This document shows positions 26,217 to 34,860 of a stretch of 64,000 nt of DNA, piece by piece (the stretch's first letter is position 1; every line of letters starts with the position of its first letter). A program made the position numbers and the translations under genes. Source of the DNA: Beduinella massiliensis (lineage in GTDB: Bacteria; Bacillota; Clostridia; Christensenellales; Aristaeellaceae); NCBI RefSeq assembly GCF_900199405.1, contig NZ_LT963430.1, positions 1,116,001 through 1,180,000 of the forward strand. Reading direction: 5' to 3'. The notes below the pieces were generated by a model that saw only the letters and a program-made list of their open reading frames with translations, was not told the origin of the DNA and searched no databases.

Positions 26217-27047
26217 TCATCGCGCCACCGCGCAGAGCGTGCGCGATTCCTGGGACAGCGGCGTGCCGCACACGTCTCCGTAGAGCTCGACCTGGGTGAA
26301 GCCGGCGTCATGCAGCTCCCGTAGGAGCGAGGCCGGGCTGAAATACTGATTCCAGAGGTTATAGCAGCGCAGATCCTCCGCCGTGACGACGACGTACTGC
26401 TCCAGAGAATTGCCCGTCTCGGGGTAGAGGACGTTCCGGCGAAGGCAGGCGTAGGGCTCAGGGCTCCAAAATCCGCCCGGCTCATACGTGATTTGCTGGC
26501 CTTCCTTGAAAAACGAGGCTTCCCGAGGGGTAAAGCCGTCCAGAATCAGAGTGCCCCCGGCCCGCAGCGCACGGCGCACCCTTTGCAGCAGCGCGCTGCG
26601 GCAGTCCGGCGCCAGCACGCCGTAGTCGCAGTAGATGAGCGTCGCCACGTCGAAGCAGGTATCAAATTCGAGGTTCAGATAGCTTTGGCAGAGGTAGCGG
26701 ACCGGCAGACAATTCCTCGCCGCGCTCGCGACTGCGTAGGCGATGGAGCGGCGCGAAAAATCCACCCCTGTGACGCGAAAGCCCGCGCGGCAGAAGCGCT
26801 CCGCGTACAGTCCCGGCCCGCAGCCCAGATCGATCAGCCGTTTCCCGCCTTCGGGCGGGCAGAGCGCGGCGATCCAGCGGACGGATTTTTCGATAAAGCC
26901 GGGCCTGCGGGAGGCGCCGTCCGTATCGGGGTTCAGGTGCGCTTCGAGCATGCTCTTTGAAATGTGGTCGTCGTCCCAAAAGGGGAGGCCGTTCGTCGCA
27001 TAGGGCGGGGGCAGCTCCCTGAAAACGTCGAGCAGGGTCTGATACAT
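26217..27047 (-). CDS. SAM-dependent methyltransferase, class I
   Basis: A 276-aa protein. The start at 27047 has AGGAGG upstream; the frame is open further but lacks a start with a ribosome-binding site. Motif I is LIDLGCGPG (71-79), followed by VTGVDFSRRSIAYA (motif II) and a LIYCDYGVLAP segment (motif III/IV), then GGTLILDGFTP. The N-terminal LPFWDDDHISKSMLEAHLNP region is a recognisable family feature. The methyl acceptor is not evident. It is convergent with the AT-rich block and divergent from the PPC-domain gene. Confidence 0.88.
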   Translation of the reverse strand: MYQTLLDVFRELPPPYATNGLPFWDDDHISKSMLEAHLNPDTDGASRRPGFIEKSVRWIAALCPPEGGKRLIDLGCGPGLYAERFCRAGFRVTGVDFSRRSIAYAVASAARNCLPVRYLCQSYLNLEFDTCFDVATLIYCDYGVLAPDCRSALLQRVRRALRAGGTLILDGFTPREASFFKEGQQITYEPGGFWSPEPYACLRRNVLYPETGNSLEQYVVVTAEDLRCYNLWNQYFSPASLLRELHDAGFTQVELYGDVCGTPLSQESRTLCAVAR

Positions 27048-27167
27048 GCGGTTACCTCCTGCAAAGTTCTGCCTTATTATAGCATACGGCGCGTGAAAAG
27101 CACAGGGACGCGCGCCGGGTTTCGTGGTACAATGGACGCAGTCTTTGGATTGAGGGGGCATGGAAGC

Positions 27168-27572
27168 TTGAAGACCCACGCTTTTCGCTTAAAACGCGGA
27201 CAGGATCTGCTTTGCGGCATCGCGGACTATGCCCGCGCGCGTCAAATCCGCGCGGGCTGCGTGCTCAGCGGCGTCGGCTGCGTGACCCGCGCGCGGCTGC
27301 GCGACGCCAGCGGCGTCACGATCCGCGAGGTTGACGCGGACCTGGAGATCGTCTCTCTGACGGGCACGGTTTCGGCAGAGCGCACGCACCTGCACGCTTC
27401 GTTCAGCCGGGAAGACCTTGCTACCCTGGGCGGTCATCTGGTAGAGGGGTGCCTCGTCAACACCACGGCGGAGATCGTTCTGCTGGAGCTGGAGGACCTG
27501 CGCTTTTCCGCTGCGTTTGACCCGCAGACAGGGTACGACGAGCTGGTGATCGAACGGCTGGGCGCGCGTTAG
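27168..27572 (+). CDS. PPC/DUF296-domain protein
   Basis: A 134-aa single-domain protein of the plant-and-prokaryote-conserved (PPC) family, with the early FRLKRGQDLLCGIADYARARQIRAGCVLSGVGCV segment, the LHASFSREDLATLGGHLVEGCLV metal-site histidines and the TAEIVLLEL strand. Members form trimers and are proposed to bind DNA or small ligands. The start is probably TTG at 27168, 10 nt after GAGGGGG. The in-frame ATG at 27132 overlaps a TACAAT -10-like sequence (27128-27133) and is less likely. A hairpin follows the stop. Confidence 0.78.
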   Translation: MKTHAFRLKRGQDLLCGIADYARARQIRAGCVLSGVGCVTRARLRDASGVTIREVDADLEIVSLTGTVSAERTHLHASFSREDLATLGGHLVEGCLVNTTAEIVLLELEDLRFSAAFDPQTGYDELVIERLGAR

Positions 27573-27609
27573 GCGCGCCCCTGCGAAGGCAAATCCATAT
27601 TCTTTGGTG

Positions 27610-27637
27610 GGCATGGCCGCTTCGGCCATGCCGTTTT
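27610..27637 (+). terminator. Terminator hairpin after the PPC gene
   Basis: GGCATGGCCG/CGGCCATGCC is a perfect 10-bp stem with a CTT loop, followed by GTTTTG. It ends about 20 nt before the PadR start, so it could also serve as a regulatory structure for that gene. Confidence 0.6.
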
Positions 27638-27654
27638 GCCGTATCACGGGTTGC

Positions 27655-28215
27655 ATGCTTGAATTCATTGCCTTAGGCATGGCGCTGGAAGAGGATTTGA
27701 CCGGATACGACATCAAAAAGGCGATAGAAAACGGTATCGGGGTTTTTTATAAGGCGAGCTTTGGCAGTCTGTACCCCGCTCTCAAAAGGCTGACGGAAAA
27801 AGGGCTATTCACGACATCGGAAAAACCGCAGGGCGGCAGGCGAAAGATATTTTATCATATTACGCCGGAGGGACGGCACCGATTCTTTGATTGGCTCTCC
27901 GCCCCGATGGATCTATTCGAGGGTACGAATACCCATTTGGCAAAGGTCTATTTTTTTGATAGGCTCCCGCCGGAAGTGCGGGAGCGGCAGCTCCTCGAAT
28001 ACGAAATCAACAACAGGAATTACCTGGTAAGGCTGAAGGATTTGGAAAGACAATACAGCAGAATGGAAAACCGCGGCTGCTTTTACGATAAGCTCTCGAC
28101 CCTATACTACGGAATCTGCATTACGCAGAAAACGATCCAATGGTGCCGGCATATCCGTATGCAAAGACCGCTGCCCAATTTGATCGAGGGGGAGGAAAAC
28201 GGTGAAGGTTATTGA
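27655..28215 (+). CDS. PadR-family transcriptional regulator
   Basis: A 186-aa regulator with the PadR winged helix (LEFIALGMALEEDLTGYDIKKAIE ... FYKASFGSLYPALKRLTEKGLF...RKIFYHITPEGR, residues 1-80) and a C-terminal dimerisation helix region of the virulence-activator type. ATG 27655 is chosen because the family starts just before this segment; the ribosome-binding site is weak. Overlap of 14 bp with the next gene puts it in an operon with two small STAS-like proteins, which it probably controls. Confidence 0.9.
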   Translation: MLEFIALGMALEEDLTGYDIKKAIENGIGVFYKASFGSLYPALKRLTEKGLFTTSEKPQGGRRKIFYHITPEGRHRFFDWLSAPMDLFEGTNTHLAKVYFFDRLPPEVRERQLLEYEINNRNYLVRLKDLERQYSRMENRGCFYDKLSTLYYGICITQKTIQWCRHIRMQRPLPNLIEGEENGEGY

Positions 28216-28594
28216 ATCCCCAAGGCCGATCGTCCTTCTTTCCTGTCGCAACTGCGAAATTTGCTGCTGTCATCTGGATGGATATCAGGCGAACATGCAG
28301 GCTTTGCTGAAGCGTCTGTCGGAGATTGAAACGTTCTTTTTACAAAGACCCACCCATGCAAAGTTTAAAGTTTGGTATAACCTGGACGAAAACGATCTCG
28401 ATGGGCGTACGATGGAATCGATAGGCGAAAGCATTTCCAAATTCGAGGAACGCATCGATAAAATTGCGTTTGTCGGAGTGCATGGGCTGACGAGACGAAG
28501 ATTTGACCGTATTTTGGGGCGGAACCTTGCACGCACAACCCTTCCCCGGGCGTACTTTCAAGACGCCGAAAGGGCGAAGGAATGGCTTGTTTGA
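28202..28594 (+). CDS. SpoIIAA/STAS-like small protein (first copy)
   Basis: A 130-aa protein with GTG start (GGAGG 7 nt upstream) overlapping the end of the PadR gene. The pattern FKVWYNLDENDLDGRTMESIGESISKFEERIDKIAFVGVHGL, followed by a C-terminal AYFQDAERAKEWLV, resembles SpoIIAA-like STAS domains, in which a strand, a helix and a final 'F-x-D-x-x-E-A-x-x-W-L' segment occur. A short Cys-rich stretch (CRNCEICCC) lies at residues 15-23, unusual for this fold and suggestive of metal or redox sensitivity. Function unknown. Confidence 0.6.
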   Translation: MKVIESPRPIVLLSCRNCEICCCHLDGYQANMQALLKRLSEIETFFLQRPTHAKFKVWYNLDENDLDGRTMESIGESISKFEERIDKIAFVGVHGLTRRRFDRILGRNLARTTLPRAYFQDAERAKEWLV

Positions 28595-28613
28595 CGAGCC
28601 GAGAGGTAACGAT

Positions 28614-29018
28614 ATGCTGACAAAATCTCCGAGCGGCGCGCTGAGCCCGTATTACGATAAGGGCGGTTACTTTCATGGAATCCATTATGGCGGATATCTG
28701 GACAAAACGGACGCCCTGCTGTCGATGATGAACGAAGAAGAGGCCTTTCTTCTCAAATCGCCGGAACGGCGCAGAATTCTCATCGACCTGTACGAAACGA
28801 ATCTGACGCAGGATTTGGCGCAAAAAGTCGCGGAGCATCTTCAAAGGCTGAGCCCCCGTATCGTTAAACTGGCGATATCCAGCGACGAGAAGAGCCTGCG
28901 TCAACTGCGCAAAGCCCTGAATCGGGCAGCTTTCCTGAAGGCGGAACAGCTCTGTTTCAGCACGGATATGGAAGCGGCGAAGTCCTGGCTGGTAAGCGAT
29001 TCGTTTTCATTTACATAA
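28614..29018 (+). CDS. SpoIIAA/STAS-like small protein (second copy)
   Basis: A 134-aa protein 19 bp downstream of the first copy, with GAGAGG before the ATG. The part from LIDLYETNLTQDL through KVAEHLQRLSPRIVKLAIS to STDMEAAKSWLV mirrors the second half of the neighbour, so the two are probably diverged paralogues. The N-terminal GALSPYYDKGGYFHGIHYGGYLD region differs. No signal peptide. Function unknown; likely an interacting pair. Confidence 0.55.
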   Translation: MLTKSPSGALSPYYDKGGYFHGIHYGGYLDKTDALLSMMNEEEAFLLKSPERRRILIDLYETNLTQDLAQKVAEHLQRLSPRIVKLAISSDEKSLRQLRKALNRAAFLKAEQLCFSTDMEAAKSWLVSDSFSFT

Positions 29019-29050
29019 TGCAGTGTCTTACTTAAAGGCACGCAGCAAAA

Positions 29051-29081
29051 CGGGCGTACCGTCTCGTTGACAATACGCCCG
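29051..29081 (+). terminator. Possible terminator between the convergent STAS-like and ABC exporter genes
   Basis: CGGGCGTA/TACGCCCG stem with a 15-nt loop. No T run directly adjoins it, so termination is uncertain. Confidence 0.4.
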
Positions 29082-29156
29082 CTTACCGAAGCCGCGTTTT
29101 TGCGGGTATCCGCCGCATCGGGATGCACCCTTCTTCGTTCTTTTGAATGGGGCGCC

Positions 29157-30899
29157 TCACGCCGTCTTGGCGAATTGGCTGTTGTAAAGCTTCGCGTAGA
29201 AGCCGCCCTCTTGCAGCAGCTCGTCGTGGCGGCCCTGCTCCACGATGTCGCCCTCGTTCATCACGAGGATCACGTCCGCGTCGCGGATGGTGGAGAGGCG
29301 GTGGGCTACGATGAAGCTGGTGCGGCCCTGCGTCATCGCGTCGAAGGCCTTCTGGATGCGCTGTTCGGTGCGCGTGTCGATGGAGCTCGTCGCCTCGTCG
29401 AGGATGAGCAGCGGCGGGTCGCAGAGCATCACGCGCGCGATGCACAGCAGCTGGCGCTGCCCCTGCGACAGGTTCGCGCCGCTCTCGGTGACGGGGGTGT
29501 CGTAGCCCTGCGGCAGGCGCTTGATGAAGCTGTGCGCGTGCGCGGCCTTGGCGGCCGTGACGACTTCCTCCATCGTCGCGTCGGGCTTGCCGTAGGCGAT
29601 GTTTTCGCGGATCGTACCGCCGAACAGCCAGCTTTCCTGCAGCACCATGCCGAAGAGGCCGCGCAGATCTCCGCGCGTCATGTCGCGTATGTCGCGTCCG
29701 TCGATGCGGATCGTGCCGCCGCTCAGCTCGTAAAAGCGCATGAGCAGGTTCACCAGGGTGGTCTTGCCCGCGCCCGTCGGCCCGACGATGGCGACGTGCT
29801 GCCCGGCGTGCACCGTGAGGTTCATGCCGCGGATGAGCGTGCGCTCCGGCACGTAGCCGAACGTGACATCCTGAAACGCGACCTCGCCCCGCGCGCCTCG
29901 GACGGCGGGCAGTCCCTGCGCATCCGGGCTTTGCTCTTCCTCGTCCAGCAGGTTAAAGAGGCGTTGCGCCGCGGAGATCGCCGTCTGAATCTGCGCAAGC
30001 ACGCCGCTGATCTCGTTAAAGGGCTTGGTGTACTGGTTCGCGTAGGTGAGGAAGGCCGAGAGCCCGCCGATCGTGAGGCCGCCGGCCGCGAGCGAGATCA
30101 GCCCGCCCGCCACGCCGACCGCGACGTAGACGCCGTTATTGACAAAGCGGGTGCAGGGGTTGATGAGCGCGGAGAACACCTGCGCCTGGAAGCCGCACCT
30201 GCGGAGCCGCTCGTTGATCTCCCCGAACTCCTCCTGCGCGCGCGCCTCGTAGCCGAAGGTTCGCACGAGCTTCTGATTGCCGATCATCTCGTTTACGTAG
30301 CCGCTGAGCTCGCCCTGCGTCTGCGCCTGTTCGCGGAACAGCCTGTGCGAGCGGCGGGTGATCAGCGCTGCGACGGCGATGGAAAGGGGCGTGATGAGGA
30401 TGACCGCGAGCGTGACCCAGGGGTTCAGGGAGAGCATGAAGATCAGCGTACCCAGAATGGTGGCGACGCCGGTAAACAGATTCGTCATGCCCTGCAGCAG
30501 CCCGTCGGAGACGGATTCCGCGTCCGCGACGATGCGCGCCACGGTATCGCCGTGCGCCGTGCGGTCGATGTAGGACAGCGGCAGGCGGTGCAGCTTTTCA
30601 AAGGCGTCGGTGCGCAACGCGCGCACCGTGCGGTAGCTGACGGCGTTGTTGAAGTAGCCCAGCAGCCACGTGGCCGCCGCAGCGAGCACGTAAAGCCCGA
30701 CGAGGGCGAGCGTGAGCCTGCCAAGTGCGCCGAAGTCCACCTGCCCCGCGCCGGTCAGCAGATCTACGCCCCGGCCCACGAGCAGCGGGCCCGCGAGGGA
30801 TAGGGCGACGCTGACGGCGGCGCTTACGAGCGCGGCGGCGAGCAGGCCCCGGCTGCCCTGGATGTAGCGCCAGAGGCGCAAAAGCACAGCTTTTTTCAT
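29157..30899 (-). CDS. ABC exporter half-transporter, canonical ATPase subunit
   Basis: A 580-aa fused membrane/ATPase protein: six helices (about 15-310) followed by a nucleotide-binding domain. Walker A is GPTGAGKTT, the signature is LSQGQ, Walker B is LLILDEATSSID with the catalytic glutamate, and the switch is AHRLS. It is 48 bp downstream of a second half-transporter whose ATPase is degenerate, so the two make a heterodimeric exporter of the BmrCD/TM287-288 kind, exporting drugs, lipids or peptides. Confidence 0.95.
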   Translation of the reverse strand: MKKAVLLRLWRYIQGSRGLLAAALVSAAVSVALSLAGPLLVGRGVDLLTGAGQVDFGALGRLTLALVGLYVLAAAATWLLGYFNNAVSYRTVRALRTDAFEKLHRLPLSYIDRTAHGDTVARIVADAESVSDGLLQGMTNLFTGVATILGTLIFMLSLNPWVTLAVILITPLSIAVAALITRRSHRLFREQAQTQGELSGYVNEMIGNQKLVRTFGYEARAQEEFGEINERLRRCGFQAQVFSALINPCTRFVNNGVYVAVGVAGGLISLAAGGLTIGGLSAFLTYANQYTKPFNEISGVLAQIQTAISAAQRLFNLLDEEEQSPDAQGLPAVRGARGEVAFQDVTFGYVPERTLIRGMNLTVHAGQHVAIVGPTGAGKTTLVNLLMRFYELSGGTIRIDGRDIRDMTRGDLRGLFGMVLQESWLFGGTIRENIAYGKPDATMEEVVTAAKAAHAHSFIKRLPQGYDTPVTESGANLSQGQRQLLCIARVMLCDPPLLILDEATSSIDTRTEQRIQKAFDAMTQGRTSFIVAHRLSTIRDADVILVMNEGDIVEQGRHDELLQEGGFYAKLYNSQFAKTA

Positions 30900-30947
30900 T
30901 GGATCGATTTACTCCTTTTCGCGATGTGCCGGTAAATTGCGGGGCGC

Positions 30948-32675
30948 TTATCCCGCCGCCTCGTCGGAGCTTAGCTGGGACAGGCAGATTTCACGGTAGA
31001 TTTCGCAGCTTTCCATGAGCGCGGCGTGCGTGCCCTGGCCGGCGACGCGCCCGTCGTCGAGCACGACGATCAGATCCGCCTGGCGAATCGCGCTCGCCCG
31101 CTGCGAGACGATGAAGACGGTCATGTCTTGCGTGTCCTCGTGAATGGCGCGGCGGAGCGCTGCGTCCGTCTGAAAGTCGAGCGCGCTGGCGCTGTCGTCG
31201 AGGATCAGGATGCGCGGGCGGCGCAAAAGCGCGCGGGCGATGGTGAGGCGCTGCTTCTGTCCGCCGGACAGGTTCTTGCCGCCCTCCTCGACGAGGTAAT
31301 CGAGTCGGCCCGGCAGGCGTTCCACGAAGGCGCGGGACTGCGCGATGTCGAGGGCATGCCAGATTTCCTCGTCCGTGGCATCCTGCTTGCCCATCAGCAG
31401 GTTCTTGCGCACGCTGCCGCCGATCAGCGCCGCCGCCTGCGGCACGAAGCCGATCATCCCGCGGAGCCTCGGGAGGGGATAGCGCGAGACGTCCGTGCCG
31501 AAGACGCGCACGCTCCCCGCGGTCGCGTCATAAAAGCGGGGGATGAGCGAGGCGAGCGTGGACTTGCCGGAGCCCGTGCCGCCGATGACGCCGACCGTCC
31601 ATCCGGAGGGCACGCGAAGACAGACGCCGCACAGCGCGTCCTCCCCGCCGCCGGGATAGCGGAAGGAGACGCCGTCGAATTCGACCGCGTCCGCGCCCGC
31701 TGTCTCGCCGTCGCTGCCCGCATCCTGCAGGGACGGCTCAGCGGAAAGCACCTCCTGCACGCGCGCAAGGGACGCGCCCGCCTTGGTGAACGTCGTCACG
31801 AGGTTCGCGACGACGACGATTTGCAGGGCGATTTGCGTCACGTAGCTGATAAAGGCGATGACCACGCCCTGCGATAGGATGCCCCGCTGCACCTGCGCGC
31901 CGCCGAGCCATAAAATCGCGAGGATGCCGAAGTTCATCACCACGGAGGTGGCAGGGTTGAGCAGCGCGGAGAGACGCCCGACGCGCACCGCCGTGTCCGT
32001 GTAGTCGTCGGCGGCCTCGGCAAAGCGCGCGCGCTCGTGCTCCTGCCGGGAAAAGGCGCGCACGACGCGAGCGCCCTCCAGATTCTCGCGGCTGATGCGG
32101 GCGATCCTGTCCAGCTTCCTTTGCATCTGCGAAAAGAACGGAATGCTCCGCTTCATCACGAGGTAGAGCGTCAGCGCGATCAACGGCGTGATGACGAGAA
32201 AGACCGCGGAGAGCTGAAGGTTCAGGCACATCGCCATCACGATGGACCCCACGCACAAAAACGGCGCGCGCACGACGAGGCGGATGAGCATCGCCAGCGC
32301 GTATTGCAGCTGGTTCACGTCCGCTGTGATGCGCGTGATGAGCGAGGCCGTGCCGAACCGGTCGACGTCCGCGTGCGAGAGCGTATTCAGGTGACGGAAT
32401 ACGTCGCCGCGCAGCTCCGTGCCGAAGTTCTGCGAGGCGCGGGAGGCCACGACCTGGCACACGAGCGCCGTCGCGAGGCCGATCAGGGCGATCAGCAGCA
32501 TCTGCGCGCCGCGCGCGAAGATCACGGACCGCTCGCCGGTCTTCACGCCCTCGTCGATGAGGCTGGCCATCACCAGCGGCAGGAACAGCTCCAATACCGC
32601 CTCGACCAGCTTAAACGACTGGCCCAGCAGGATGTCCCGCCGGTAACGGGGAAAATAACGCCGGATGAGATTCAC
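30948..32675 (-). CDS. ABC exporter half-transporter, degenerate ATPase subunit
   Basis: A 575-aa fused membrane/ATPase protein. Walker A (GGTGSGKST) and signature (LSGGQ) are intact, but Walker B reads LILDDSASALD with Asp in place of the catalytic Glu, and the switch histidine is replaced (SQRAS for AHRLS). This is the pattern of the non-hydrolysing partner in heterodimeric exporters. The intact LSGGQ would complement the active site of the partner at 29157-30899. It is divergent from a LysR gene that may regulate it. Confidence 0.95.
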   Translation of the reverse strand: MNLIRRYFPRYRRDILLGQSFKLVEAVLELFLPLVMASLIDEGVKTGERSVIFARGAQMLLIALIGLATALVCQVVASRASQNFGTELRGDVFRHLNTLSHADVDRFGTASLITRITADVNQLQYALAMLIRLVVRAPFLCVGSIVMAMCLNLQLSAVFLVITPLIALTLYLVMKRSIPFFSQMQRKLDRIARISRENLEGARVVRAFSRQEHERARFAEAADDYTDTAVRVGRLSALLNPATSVVMNFGILAILWLGGAQVQRGILSQGVVIAFISYVTQIALQIVVVANLVTTFTKAGASLARVQEVLSAEPSLQDAGSDGETAGADAVEFDGVSFRYPGGGEDALCGVCLRVPSGWTVGVIGGTGSGKSTLASLIPRFYDATAGSVRVFGTDVSRYPLPRLRGMIGFVPQAAALIGGSVRKNLLMGKQDATDEEIWHALDIAQSRAFVERLPGRLDYLVEEGGKNLSGGQKQRLTIARALLRRPRILILDDSASALDFQTDAALRRAIHEDTQDMTVFIVSQRASAIRQADLIVVLDDGRVAGQGTHAALMESCEIYREICLSQLSSDEAAG

Positions 32676-32754
32676 GAAAGCCCTTCTTCCTTATGATAAT
32701 GCTTTAGGGGGAGCGCGCCCGCGGCGGAGCAGCGGGATTTTCAGCTCCGGTGGT

Positions 32755-32810
32755 ATTGTAGCACAAAGCCTGCTATAATAAAAATATACAATTCATATGC
32801 GAACTATACG
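32755..32810. promoter_or_regulatory. Overlapping divergent promoters of the ABC exporter and LysR gene
   Basis: A plus-strand TATAAT (32774-32779) serves the LysR gene and a minus-strand TACAAT (plus 32755-32760) the exporter; the -35 elements are poor, as for activator-dependent promoters. A TTC-N6-GAA inverted repeat (32792-32803) lies downstream of the LysR -10 and could be a regulator site. Confidence 0.45.
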
Positions 32811-32832
32811 GATAAAATATGGGAGGCGCGGT

Positions 32833-33723
32833 ATGAACCTCAAGCAGCTCGAATACTTCACCGCCATCGCCGAGGCGGGCAGCATCACCGGGGCGGCGGC
32901 GCAGCTCCACATCGCCCAACCCCCGCTCAGCCATCAGCTTCGCGCGCTGGAGGAGGAACTAGGGGTGCGGCTCGTGCAGCGCGGCCCGCGAAGGTGCACC
33001 CTGACCGAGGCGGGCAGGCACTTGTACGAGCGGGCGCGGCAGATTCTGGAGCTGACGGAGACGACGCGCGGCGAGCTTTGCACGCTTGCGGGAGAAAGCG
33101 GTCCGGAGCTTCGCATCGGGATGATCTCCTCCTCCGGCGGGCTGCTCATGCGCGGGGGCATGCGCCGCTTTATCGAGGAGAGCCCGGACGTCCGTTTTAA
33201 GATCTATGAGCAGAACACGTTCGGCGTCATGGAGCTGCTGCGTCAGGGGCTGGTCGACGTGGGCGTCGTGCGCACGCCGTTTGCGCGCGAGGGGCTTTCC
33301 GTCGTCGCCTTCGAGGAGGAGCCCATGATCGCCGCGTGGCTCGCCGCGGAGGATTTTGGCATCCCCGCGGGCGAGACGGTGACGCTGCTGGACGCACAGC
33401 GGTGGCCGCTCACGATCTACCGGCGGTTTGAGCGCCTGCTGGAGGAGACGAGCCGGGCGGAGGGCGCGCTGCTCAATGTGCGCTGCTACAGCGACGACGC
33501 GCGCACGGCCCTGCAATGGGCGCATGCGGGGCTGGGGGTGGCGGTCGTCCCGCGCTGCGCGCTTTCGCTGGTCGACAGCACGGATATCAAAAGCCGCCCG
33601 TTTGCGGAGGCGGCGCTCAGAACCCAGATTTGCGTGGTCTGGCCTCAGGAGCGCGCGCCTTCGCGCGTGGCGGCGGAATTTATCGCGGCGCTGACGCGGC
33701 CGCAGGGTCATGCGGCGGGGTAA
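32833..33723 (+). CDS. LysR-family transcriptional regulator
   Basis: A 296-aa regulator. The N-terminal helix-turn-helix (MNLKQLEYFTAIAEAGSITGAAAQLHIAQPPLSHQLRALEEELG) is unmistakable, followed by a periplasmic-binding-protein-like effector domain (about 90-290). ATG 32833 gives the standard N-terminus; an in-frame ATG 36 nt upstream would add unrelated residues. It is divergent from the ABC exporter and its 3' end overlaps the convergent carrier gene by 16 bp. Confidence 0.94.
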   Translation: MNLKQLEYFTAIAEAGSITGAAAQLHIAQPPLSHQLRALEEELGVRLVQRGPRRCTLTEAGRHLYERARQILELTETTRGELCTLAGESGPELRIGMISSSGGLLMRGGMRRFIEESPDVRFKIYEQNTFGVMELLRQGLVDVGVVRTPFAREGLSVVAFEEEPMIAAWLAAEDFGIPAGETVTLLDAQRWPLTIYRRFERLLEETSRAEGALLNVRCYSDDARTALQWAHAGLGVAVVPRCALSLVDSTDIKSRPFAEAALRTQICVVWPQERAPSRVAAEFIAALTRPQGHAAG

Positions 33724-34823
33724 AGCGCGCCGCAGAGCAGGAGCAGAAACAGGAGCAAGCCGAAGTTGACGGCGGAAAAGAACAGAAGGTAGCGCCCGGT
33801 CTGCCGTTCCGTCCTTCGCAGGTAGAATTTCAGGGAAATCAGGCTGGCGAGCGAGGCGATGGGCGTGCCGAGCCCGCCGATGTTGACACCGCGCAGCAGC
33901 GCCGCCGCGTCCTCGGTGAACGGAGCGAGCAGGATGGCGGCCGGTACGTTGCTGACGACCTGCGAGCAGAGCGCGGAAACGGTCGTCTCGCGCCCGGCCA
34001 TGGCCCCGGAAAGCGCCTGCGACACGGCGGGCACGCGCCCCACGTTGCCCACGAACACGAAAAAGCAGACAAACGTCATCAGCAGCGCGTAATCCACCCC
34101 GAAAAGCGCCTGCCGGTCGAACAGCAGCGTCAGCAGGGCGACGGCGGCGAAACAGGCGGCTACCGGCAGGAGCTTGAGCACGCAGAGCAGACAGAGCGCG
34201 AAGAGGGCGCCGTGAAACAAAAGAAGCTTTCGGTTCAGAGGCGTCTCTTCCCCGCCCTGCGAAAACGACACGCGGCGGTCGGGCACGAGGAGACAGAGAA
34301 GAGCGCACGACAGCAGGCTCAAAAGGGCCAGCGGCAGCACGGTGCGGAAGAACTCGCTCGCGCGCAGGCTGTAACGCGTATAAAGAAAGAGGTTTTGCGG
34401 GTTGCCGATGGGCGTGGCCATGCTGCCCAGGTTCGCGGCGACCGTCTCCAGGACGACGGCGCGCAGCAGGCAGCGCTCACCGGAAAAGGAGAGCAAAAGC
34501 AGCGTCAGCGGCACGAATGTGATGAGCGCTACGTCGTTCGTGACCAGCATGCTGGAAAAGAAGCACGCAAGCACCAGCATCAGACAAAGGCCGCGCGTGC
34601 CGCGCGCGCGTTTCACGATGCGCCCGGCCAGGGCGCGGAACGCTCCGCAGCGCTGAAGGCCGGAGACGACGGTCATCAGGCAAAAGAGCATCATCAGGAC
34701 GTTCAGATCGACGTAACCTGCGTAGAGCGCGTCCGGGGGCGTGATGAACAGGGAGAGCAGGGCGAGCGAGAGCGCGATCGCCAAGACTGCCTCGCGTCGA
34801 AAAAAAGCGGCGACTTTCTGCAT
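33708..34823 (-). CDS. SLC13/ArsB-like membrane carrier
   Basis: A 371-aa protein with about ten hydrophobic helices. The ion-transporter family signature is visible twice: SMLVTNDVALITFVPL in the first half and NVPAAILLAPFTED in the second, together with GSMATPIGNPQNLFLY. Proteins of this group exchange or cotransport dicarboxylates, citrate, arsenite or Na+/H+. Length is slightly short for the family. AGAGGGA lies 12 nt before the ATG. The AraC regulator gene ends 37 bp upstream. Substrate unknown. Confidence 0.85.
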   Translation of the reverse strand: MQKVAAFFRREAVLAIALSLALLSLFITPPDALYAGYVDLNVLMMLFCLMTVVSGLQRCGAFRALAGRIVKRARGTRGLCLMLVLACFFSSMLVTNDVALITFVPLTLLLLSFSGERCLLRAVVLETVAANLGSMATPIGNPQNLFLYTRYSLRASEFFRTVLPLALLSLLSCALLCLLVPDRRVSFSQGGEETPLNRKLLLFHGALFALCLLCVLKLLPVAACFAAVALLTLLFDRQALFGVDYALLMTFVCFFVFVGNVGRVPAVSQALSGAMAGRETTVSALCSQVVSNVPAAILLAPFTEDAAALLRGVNIGGLGTPIASLASLISLKFYLRRTERQTGRYLLFFSAVNFGLLLFLLLLCGALYPAA

Positions 34824-34860
34824 GGACGATAAATCCCTCTTTTGCGTTGCGCCGGCGGCG

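Noticed and set aside
26073-26324. Small plus-strand Arg/Lys-rich frame
   Set aside because: No ribosome-binding site, no family resemblance, and it overlaps the end of the methyltransferase gene.
33708-34823. Calling the carrier a dedicated arsenite pump
   Set aside because: The motifs fit the wider ion-transporter superfamily only; there is no ArsR or arsenate reductase gene nearby.
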